Positions 55,977-64,000 of a DNA stretch of 64,000 nucleotides are shown here, piece by piece. Made by a program: the position numbers and the translations under genes. Where the stretch lies: positions 56,190,991 through 56,254,990 of the forward strand of contig NC_079149.1 in NCBI RefSeq assembly GCF_945859685.1, given 5' to 3'. Position 1 is the stretch's first letter. Each line of letters begins with the position of its first letter. The notes under the pieces are model-generated. The model did no database searches. It was given only the letters and a program-made list of their open reading frames with translations, and was not told the origin of the DNA. This DNA comes from Eupeodes corollae (lineage: Eukaryota; Arthropoda; Insecta; Diptera; Syrphidae).

Positions 55977-57576
55977 GTAAGCTATCTATTTTTTTTTTCG
56001 AATACAATATTTTGGAATTGAATGGAATTTTTATTTCAAATACTAAATTTTATTGTTAACTAATGCTTTTCTTAAACTTCTTTCTATGTTATTATAAACT
56101 ACAAGTAAAAATAAATAAAAATAATAACATTATTTGTTTCACTAAATCTATACTGAAATCAAAGTTTTTGTTTTTGTTTCAAAATTTACAAATCTAAAAT
56201 TTCTAAAACCTAAAATGGGAATTTAATAATTCAGCATTTCAAATCTAAAATTTATTCAAATAATAGACAATGCATATTGTTAAAGACAAAAAGAAGCCAA
56301 ACAAATAAAATGTAACAAAAAATATTTTAAATAAATGAATCAAATATTTTGTAGTAATTTTCTAAAACAAACTTTATTTCTGATCTTTATACATTATTTA
56401 AGCAAAACAAACAAAAATATTTAAAATAAAAACAAAATTGTTATCCTTTCATATTATTGTTTCAACTTATTTCAAAGTAGAAATATACAAATAAATAAAT
56501 GTTGAAACAGAAAGCATCAAGCAAAAAAAAAACAAAAATCTATTCAAACTTTCAAAAACGCACATATTTCTTATATTAAATGTTTCAATATTAGATGTTT
56601 TCAACTCGATCACGATTTTATAATAACCTTAAAGAGATGTATTATTATATAATAATTATACATAATTATAAAATTAAATTAAAGAAATTAGTGTTAACCT
56701 GTAAGAATATTTTCGGTTATTTTCTGTTTTTTAGTTTAGTTTAAATGATTGCACTAGCAGCTGTGTGCATTTAAATATTTTATAAACATAAATCTTTACA
56801 CATATATATGAATTTTTGAGTGATACCATGTGACCTTAAAGTAATATTGTAAAACAAATGGTTATTTAATGCATTATGTATAAACAAAAAGAAATTATTG
56901 TATAAACTAAAAAGAGAAAAAAAAAACAACAAAATGCCGAAAATTAAAAACAAAAATATAAAATTCCCATTTGATATTATTAAAAAACAAAACAATATGA
57001 ACGTGTTAGATAGATAGGTTTAAAAATTGTTTATAGAACTTAAACAAATATAAATATTACTATTATAATTATTATTATTGAAAAAACAAAAAATAGTATA
57101 TATGTATACATTAATATATATATTGTGAACAATTTTTGTAATATTTTGAAAATTAACTTAAAAACAAAACAACATGTAAACAATTAAAGAAATTATATAG
57201 AAAAGAGTTAGTTTATTCCAGAACAAATAGGGTTTTTGTTTTTCTTTCTTTCATGATTAAATGTACTTAACGCATTTCCCTTCTATCGATGAAGTTCTTT
57301 TTTTTTTGAAATATTATAATGTAGTATTATGTTAAAATCCTTTATATTTAAATAACCCTGATATACTCTTGTAAATAAACTGTTTGAAGATAGATGAATT
57401 TGTAAATAAAAAGTAATGAATTAAAAGTTGTATGTTTTATTTTGTATGTACGAGTATATTATTTTCTAGGAAATTTTACTAATAATTTACTCTTCAAGAC
57501 CATCTTTTCCAAACCTGTTTACATTTGGGAATCATCAAGTGTCATGATGATTTGACAATTGATGAAATACAAAATA
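55977..57576. other. Very AT-rich intergenic stretch
   Basis: No gene recognised; dense ATAAATAAATA and poly-A/T tracts, with (TATA)-rich parts near 57090-57120. Confidence 0.45.
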
Positions 57577-57745
57577 TTGAATGCGTTCAATTTCAGACAG
57601 ATAGGGTACCCAGGTATGTTTGTGTTAGTGTTTAACGTGTAAAAGATTGGCTGATCCAAAAGAGATGGGAAGTCATTCAAATTCAAAGGTGTCCAAGAAT
57701 TTCTTCTAAATAGGGGTATCTGACCGAACAGCTGATAAACATATT
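57577..57745 (+). repeat. Dispersed repeat W, copy 2
   Basis: Starts GCGTTCAATTTCAGACAGAT and ends CTGACCGAACAGCTGATAAA, matching 10858-11035 block for block. It abuts the gypsy relic. Confidence 0.6.
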
Positions 57746-59290
57746 GCAACAAAACTAGTCTCCGACCAGTAAGCCACAACGAAATTGGTCATCTCTGTTT
57801 CGAAAAGATATGGTGGTGTCAGAAGTGGGAAGTGTTCGTCAAATCTACGCAATGCATGGTGTAATTGTTCTCAATCGTTTGCGTATTGGTGGATTAGAAA
57901 TCAACTCTCCTAAATGTCATTTGTGTCAAAGAGAGGTTTGATTTTTTGGGTTATGCCATCTATCGAAAGTGGGTACTACCTGACCCATTAAAAATAGAAG
58001 CCATTATAAATTGGTCAAACCCAAACAATTTTTCGGAAGTGAGAAATTTCGTTGGCTTGTGCGCATATTAGCGCTAATTCATTCCAAATTTCGCCGAAGC
58101 CGCGCGATATTCTCACAAACTATAAAAGAAAACCGCAACATTTATGTGGTCAGTTATATGTGAAGTGTTCCTTCAACTGAAGACGTGCCTCACTATACCA
58201 CCGATTTAAGTCCATATTTGTGTCGACAGTGAATTTATGCTTGATACAAACGACAGAGATCGCGGAATTGGTGCCGTTCTAAATCAAATTCAGGATGGTA
58301 AGGAAATTGTTTTTGGTTACTTTAGTAAAGCACTCAGCAAACCCGAATAAAATTCCTGCACTGCACGCAAGGAGTTACTTTCTATGATCAAGACCATACA
58401 ACATTATCATATATACCTATATAGGCGCTCATTGTTGATTCGAACCTACCATGCAGCTCTGCAATAGCTTTTGTGGTTTAAGAAGCCTGAGAGACAACTT
58501 GCCCATTTGCTTGAAAGATTGCAGCAGTAAAATTACCGAGTGTGACATCGCCATGGGATAAGACATTCCAACGCGGATGCGCTCACTCGAAGCACGTCCC
58601 TGTGATGAAGATTGTAATCACTACTAAAATAAAGGGTTACGGTGTGATGGCGGATTAAAATATTCTGTAAAATCTTTGTTATTCATATAGAGTGAACTAG
58701 ATTCCGAGCTATTGATACTAGCGCAAATGCAAGATGATGTTTTGTATATTTTTAGAAAATGTGTAGACAAAGGCAAAAGACCGGATTAAAAGCATGTATC
58801 TGGTTTGAACAATGGTTTTAAGGCATATTGGGCGTAGTTTATAGCTTCAATAATAAATAATGGTATATTCTGCAGAAAAAGGGTATCCACTTTGCGTCGT
58901 GATTCTTCACGGCTGATGGCGGTTGTACCCAAGTGGCAGATAGATTCAGTCAATTAAATGTTCCGTAACCCACCTTTCGGAGGATATTTTCTTCTTCACT
59001 GTAGTCAGAAAATGTAAAAGATCTAAAAGCTGCCCAAAAGTAAGCCAAAGATCCTCCACATTGATCGCTTAGCCAAATATCAAGGAAAAAAGTTCGGCCC
59101 TTGGAAGCTTTGGGAAAAGGTTTTCCCCAAAGCGCTTCAATCTAAGAAGGGGAGAGTGTTACAAAACCTCACAGCAGTTAGCAACAACAAAATTCGTCAT
59201 CTCTTCTCGAAGCGGTATGGTCGTTTCATGCCACGAAACGTCAGATGATTTGAGTGATTCTATTTGGTTATTGTAAAGAATTTAGACCAC
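57746..59290 (+). mobile_element. Degraded Ty3/gypsy (Osvaldo/412-like) retrotransposon with LTR remnants
   Basis: Plus-strand pol traces: RT end LSPKCHLCQREV-like, then FLGYAIYRKWVLPDPLK and EVRNFVGLCAY (about 57900-58070), RNase H start RGIGAVLNQIQDGKEIVFGY (near 58260-58320), SKALSKPE, IKTIQHYHIYLYR (near 58390-58425), and HRHGIRHSNADALTR (58545-58595). A purine run GAAGGGGAGAG then TGTTACAAAACC at 59157 fits a polypurine tract and the start of a 3' LTR. AGCAACAACAAAATTCGTC (59180) is repeated loosely at 57770 (AGCCACAACGAAATTGGTC), so LTR pieces flank the pol remnant. Not functional. Confidence 0.75.
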
Positions 59291-59883
59291 AAGGCCCCCT
59301 TATTCCTTTGCGCTCTTATACAGATAATTTTCAAGTATTTTTTCGATTTATTTATTTAGAAAGTTTCTTTATCAGGTGTTCTTCTGATCGGGAATTTAAG
59401 GAATCCCAAACATTTTTAAAATATGTTTGAAGTTGAAGGAATCAGAACATTTATTTTAAAAAATGTATGTTTTTTGTTAAAAATCTGGTGAATTGATAAA
59501 ATTATTCATTCAAAATTGTATTTAAAATTTATTTTGGATAACGAAACTTAGTTTTTTTCTCCTTTTTGCGAACAGCTTAAAGATGTTTTATTTTCTACCA
59601 ATTTCTCAATGTGAGTTATCCAACTCGTTCAAAAAGCATCTAAAAATCCACATATCCTTAATAGCCTATATAACAAGATATTGAACGCAACCAATGATGC
59701 AACAATTTTGGCGATTGAGAAAATGAATTACGTTTTGTGTAGCTTAGTACAGACGATTAATTGTCAGATCGGCCAATATAAAAATGGTCCCAAATGTCTT
59801 ACAATATTGTGAACTTGCAATTAGTGTGCTAAAAACCTTATTGTAAGACAACGTTTAAAAATTTTTAGATAACGTTGTTTAAA
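59291..59883. other. Intergenic AT-rich stretch
   Basis: No gene or clear repeat boundary recognised. Confidence 0.4.
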
Positions 59884-60125
59884 ACAATTTAATTCAAGTA
59901 GCGTCATTGGTTCGTAAGATATTTAGGGTTAGCCAAAATGTTCACCTTTTTTTCAAACTGCTATGGTAAAAAAACCACCCACGAAATTTTGTTGAAACCC
60001 CTTTCTGCATCTTTCTGCATTCTTATCTGTATGACAACATTTATTTGAAGTCGATATTTTTCTGGTTCTTTAGTTATGGACGACGAAAAAAACGTCGCGA
60101 ACGTTCGGACAACTTTTGTCTTCAA
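59884..60125 (+). repeat. Family X non-coding repeat, copy 5 (3' fragment)
   Basis: Matches the right half of copy 3: GATATTTAGGGTTAGCCAAA, CTTTCTGCATCTTTCTGCAT, TTTATTTGAAGTCGATAT and GTCGCGAACGTTCGGA. It carries the uninterrupted CACCTTTTTTTCAAACTGC site where copy 3 has a SINE. Confidence 0.7.
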
Positions 60126-60904
60126 CAATGAACTAGAACAACTATATACATAAATGTTTGCTTTAACGGCCGTTTCACAACGGTTGTATCATTCCAACGG
60201 TTGTTTCCAATATACCTCATTTTTTTAATTTGTAGGTAATGGGGAATAACATATCTATTCACAGGTAGTAAACGTTTCTGGGTACAAAACTTTCAACTTC
60301 AACTCAACATACGAAAACAAATTATAAGACTTTGAGACACCGCTGGCCGCCGTGTTAAAAGAACATATTTGTATTGTATTTGAGCAGTTGCATTCTTCAT
60401 TTGAAGTAAACATTTCATGCAAACATGCCCTTAAAGTTTTGTACAATAAATATGAACTTCTACATGCAACTTGGTTTGCAAAAGCTGTGCGTGAGGAATA
60501 TATTTTTTGTTATTACATTTAAGTGCGTTTTTTGAATCATATAAACATACATATAATCTCTCAAATCGGTCAACCAAATCGAATTCAAAATACGTGACTC
60601 GTCATATATCTGATCTGCGTGTAAGCAAGTAATATCTTAATGTTAAATATGAATTAATACCTAATTATAAACTGCCCTGGGCGGACATTTGTGAAGATCA
60701 ATTGTAACGATCTCAGAAAGAATTTTTAGTTAATCGAACTTTGAATAGAAATCAGCTAACTCAGTTGTTGATGCGACCTAATCGAAATATATCAGATAAC
60801 TGGATCTTGTGCGAGTTGGATATACTAAGGAGAGAAATAATATTGCGTGTCCCTCGATTACAAATGATGTATTAGATATTATAGTGTGTTTTTATAGTTA
60901 CAAT
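60126..60904 (+). other. Region upstream of the NRF gene
   Basis: Probably contains its promoter and 5' UTR. TCAGTTG near 60760 could be an initiator, but no convincing TATA box is seen. Confidence 0.35.
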
Positions 60905-63900
60905 ATGATTTTAATTGCTAACAAAATGAATTTATTAATAATTTATTTAATTTGTTTGCTTCCATTAGGAGTAATGTGTTACTTCAATAGTAAGTTTCTT
61001 AAATATTAACAAAAATGTGTTTGAATAATAAAAATAAAATAAAAATATATTTCAAATGTAATTAGTGACTGCCTATAGGCAAATGCCGCCACTTTACATC
61101 TTAGATGATTATGATAAATGTTTGGAAAGTGAAAATCGGTCCTCCTATTGTTTGGTTATTGGACAAATAGTTCCAAATGATACATCACATCTTTGGGAAC
61201 AGATTTCGGTAAGTGCCTTTATGTATATTTCGGCTCACTAAAATGTGGAAACTTGGACCTTGAAACTTTTGAAAATACATACATAGCTCTAATTTTCGTT
61301 GTGTTGGGTTTATTGGAGGTAAGGATGTTTAGTTTTAATCTAGAAGATTCAACTATTCAATATAAAATTTAAAAAAATGGAAAGGGTAGCTTAATACGCA
61401 ATTTCATATCATAAGATGATTTTAAGAAACATCGATGTTTAAGTTTTCAAACAAAAGCATATTATGTATTTAAAAATGTATGCGTTCAATCTTGTGGTCC
61501 ATAGTTTATACGGGATTTGTGGATTTTAAGAAACTTTATTGAACGCGTAAGATGACTAAATTGAGATAAATGCAGATAAATATTTAGACTTTGAGGTTCA
61601 AAATGATTGTACAAAAAATGCATTAATGGATTTTTATAATTCACCGGATTTTTAACACAAAAAGATAATAATTTAAAATAAATTTTCTGATTCCTTCAAA
61701 TAAAATTTATATATTGGGCATGTATACATAAGGGACTTCATTTGCATTCAATTCTTTGAACGTAAATTTTGACTAAGGTAACAAGTTAATTGGCCAAGTC
61801 CCATAAATTTCCAAATTGGAACTTTACGTCACTAACCGCTACCTTCAGTTGTTCGTTTGACAACAAACAGTTTTGCCCAAAACATTAAATGAAGTTGTGC
61901 AGAAAGTAAAATAATTTACAGAGTAATAAAGTTCATCTTTTAATCAGAAGAAAATCATGATCAGCTGTCATTTTGACATAAATGGACTTGACTTGGTCTC
62001 TTGGTAGTTAGAGAGATTTTTCTTAATTTACTTTCCAGTCAACTTTCCAATAAAGTTCTGGCCAAACAGATACTAGAAACTTGCCTTATTTTCAAGTCCC
62101 TTATGTCGTCTAAACCTGCCCATTGAAGCAGATTTTCTGTCAGATATTCACAAATTTTCACTTCTTATTCCTATTTTTCAATCCCAGATGTTTTGGATCA
62201 GCTGTTCTTTTACACATAAAACACTAACAGAAAGTCATTGCCATCCATTTTCTGATTATGGATTGAGAGGTTGAGACCACATTTGTAGGCAACTGCATTC
62301 TCTGAACGTAAATTTCGACCAAGCCTTTAAGCCAACTAGTTTGTTCTTCAAGTGTTCTAAGCTTCAAACTCGAACTTTACTTTACTAACATATGTACATT
62401 CAGTTGATCATACAAAAACTACCAAAAACATAATTATTGTGTACAAAACACTCCTCAGGCAAGCTACAATTACATCTTGACTTGTATTTATTTTGTATTT
62501 TAAGGAAATTATATTATTATTATTATTATTATAATTATTATAATATAATTATAATTATATTACTAATTCTTTTTCCAATTTGACAAGGAATACTTTCGCA
62601 CAAAATGTTAAATGGAGTTGTGTAGAAAATAAATGAATCATAAAGTAATAAGGTCCAGCTGTCAGTTGAAGGGAAAAACTTGATCAATTGTCATTTTCAT
62701 TTTTCCTGAATAACTTTCCAGCCAACTTTCCAATAGAGTTGACTTTTTGTTGCAGTTGGCCATTTAGATGCTAGAAGCTTGCCTAACTTTCAAGTCCCTA
62801 GTCTGAACCTGAACAAAAATATTTTTAAATCGATTTAGAAAACTAAGACGCGAAGACGCAGTCCATTTGAATTCTTCCCGCGAAAATTGAAAAATTAAAT
62901 TGTAGTTTTCCTAAGAAATAAACAGTTAAATTAAATTTTCTTGTGGTCTTTAGCTTTCAAAATTTTGACCTTCCCTAGGATAAAATATCAAAAACCAACT
63001 CATTGAATTTATTTGACAGAACTTTTCCGCAGTAACGAAGCGGCACTTCCGGCATGATTATCTTTACTTTGGAGTTTGCTTGAATCCATGTAAAACGCTT
63101 TTACACCCATTTAGTCCATTTCGTAAAGATATGCTCTACTCGGGTAAAATAAAAGACACAGAGGTATAAAATATAATTTAACAAATTTTACATATTAATT
63201 CTTTTCTTTTATTTAAGCTTATTGAATATTTCAACGATATAAATAAAAGAGAATCTGACAATAGAATAATTTATGATAAAACTATTAACACTTGTCTTAA
63301 TTATAAATTTGGCAAAGAGTATGGCTTGCAAGTTCGATCTTTTGTTCAATATTGTGTAGAAAACTCGGAACCGGAAAATTTTGACAGTGTGGAATTAACA
63401 TTCTTGGGTCTGGTTGGATTACTTTTCTTGTTAGTTTTGCTCTCATCAAACTATGATCGAACTTTGAAGCACAGACAGCCATTGAACATGCAGGGATATG
63501 ATTTTTATAAACGCCGTCTGCAGACAAAAAGTGTGTTTTAATTTTAAAGTTTGTGAGCTTTGGGTGTTTTAAAAAATATTTTCTATTTTAGATGAAACAA
63601 TTTTGACATCATTTTCATTATTTCGAAACTACTTTCGATTAATAGTACCATCACGTGGAGAAATGGCCCGAGATTTTAGATTTCTGGAGACCTATAGGTT
63701 TTTCGCCATAATTTTGGTGGTGTTTGCACACGTTCTTTTACTACTGAAGGCAGTTCCAACACTCAACTCAGAGTTTGCGGAAAAAACATTTTATAAACTT
63801 GGATCAAATATCTTCATAAATGGCAGTGTAATTATTCAAATATTTTTAGTCATGAGCAGTTTTTTGTTGTGTGTGAATTTTCAAAAAACTATGGCTTTGA

Positions 63901-63952
63901 AAAAACCTGGCATTTCAGATTTTGGCAAATTAATTTTGTATCGATACTTGAG
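60905..63952 (+). CDS. Nose-resistant-to-fluoxetine (NRF-6)/acyltransferase-3 family protein, 5' part
   Basis: Five exons lie within the window: 60905-60989, 61066-61208, 63020-63163, 63218-63530 and 63592-63952, all phase-compatible; the gene continues past the right edge. The likely start is ATG 60905 or the in-frame 60926 (MNLLIIYLICLLPLGVMC, a signal peptide). The extracellular NRF domain follows: MPPLYILDDYDKCLE, LWEQISNFS, TKRHFRHDYLYFGVCLNPC and LNYKFGKEYGLQVRSFVQYC, with paired cysteines. A hydrophobic span LTFLGLVGLLFLLVLLSS is in exon 4. Exon 5 opens the acyltransferase-3 domain with FRFLETYRFFAIILVVFAHV and IFLVMSSFLL, the first of several membrane helices. These proteins act in epithelial membranes; relatives include C. 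elegans nrf-6 and fly drop-dead. The substrate is not established and I cannot say which fly paralogue this is. Intron 2 (1.8 kb) is filled with MITEs. Confidence 0.88.
61726..62107. mobile_element. MITE Y copy 1
   Basis: Ends ACATAAGGGACTT (61726) and AAGTCCCTTATGT (62095-62107) are inverted. The interior has CGAACGTAAATTTTGAC-like, CAACTTTCCAATAAAGTT and ATACTAGAAACTTGCC blocks shared with copy 2 and with 42985-43165. No coding sequence. Confidence 0.65.
62113..62275 (-). repeat. Dispersed repeat W, copy 3
   Basis: Inverted relative to copies 1 and 2: GATCAGCTGTTCTTTTACAC, AAAACACTAACAGAAAG and TTCTGTCAGATATTC. It lies between the two Y copies. Confidence 0.5.
62280..62810. mobile_element. 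MITE Y copy 2, with an ATT microsatellite
   Basis: Blocks TTCTCTGAACGTAAATTTCG, CAAACTCGAACTTTAC, GTTAAATGGAGTTGTG, CCAACTTTCCAATAGAGTT and AGATGCTAGAAGCTTGCC parallel copy 1 in the same order. A TTATTATTATTATAATTATTATA tract at about 62512-62560 expands the middle. It ends TCAAGTCCCTAG. Confidence 0.55.
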
Positions 63953-64000
63953 GTAATTTGTTTTTAAGCTTTATAGTTGGTTTTATTACTTTGTTAACAT
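63953..64000 (+). other. Start of the fifth intron of the NRF gene
   Basis: GTAATTTG follows the exon at 63952; the window ends inside the intron. Confidence 0.6.

Noticed and set aside
56780..56995. Minus-strand 71-codon hydrophobic frame
   Set aside because: Phe/Leu/Ile-rich translation of A-rich DNA, typical of chance frames at this composition.
1..64000. CRISPR arrays, bacterial operons, or viral genomes
   Set aside because: No regularly spaced repeats, no operon structure; introns, SINEs and insect genes show nuclear eukaryotic DNA.

Overview
The window is AT-rich insect DNA. A recognisable fused lobes (fdl) beta-N-acetylglucosaminidase gene with short introns, a nose-resistant-to-fluoxetine (NRF) family gene, and remnants of LOA, RTE, Jockey-like, Osvaldo/412-like gypsy, Tc1/Tc3 and mariner elements all point to a higher (brachyceran) fly with a repeat-rich genome. 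I cannot name the species. I worked by eye only: exon limits come from splice signals, reading phase and family resemblance, not from transcripts.

Layout. Positions 1-6110 are transposon debris: a LINE relic, a Tc1 relic, and a non-coding repeat ('family X') split by a LOA-type LINE with a clear 13-bp target duplication. Positions 6790-28526 (minus strand) hold a three-exon gene for a single-pass membrane protein with PPxY/LPTY motifs. Its two large introns contain MITE clusters, mariner-like relics, an RTE LINE fragment and a second family X copy. A less AT-rich stretch at about 29.0-29.6 kb lies just upstream of it and reads like a plus-strand 5' UTR. Positions 30-39.5 kb hold a Tc3-like element with long inverted repeats, two tRNA-derived SINEs (one inside that element, one inside a family X copy), an internally deleted mariner-like element and another LINE relic.

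Positions 40568-53818 (plus) hold fdl: ten coding exons, 668 codons, all phases consistent, with the GH20 Asp-Glu pair present. Its 8-kb last intron contains, on the opposite strand, two paralogous three-exon genes for small secreted peptides (75 and 108 aa) with matching intron positions and similar upstream sequences. A short possible relic of a third copy, a third SINE and several transposon relics share the intron. Downstream come AT-rich DNA, a candidate signal-peptide exon (55862-55976), a gypsy relic, and from 60.9 kb the first five exons of an NRF/acyltransferase-3 gene that runs off the right edge.

The observations most worth following are the antisense secreted-peptide pair inside fdl; the SINE family whose last ~32 bp match the 3' end of the RTE LINE in the same window (26 of 32 positions), suggesting RTE mobilises it; and family X, a non-coding repeat with TTAACTTCCCAT ends and internal degenerate tandem units, present in five places.
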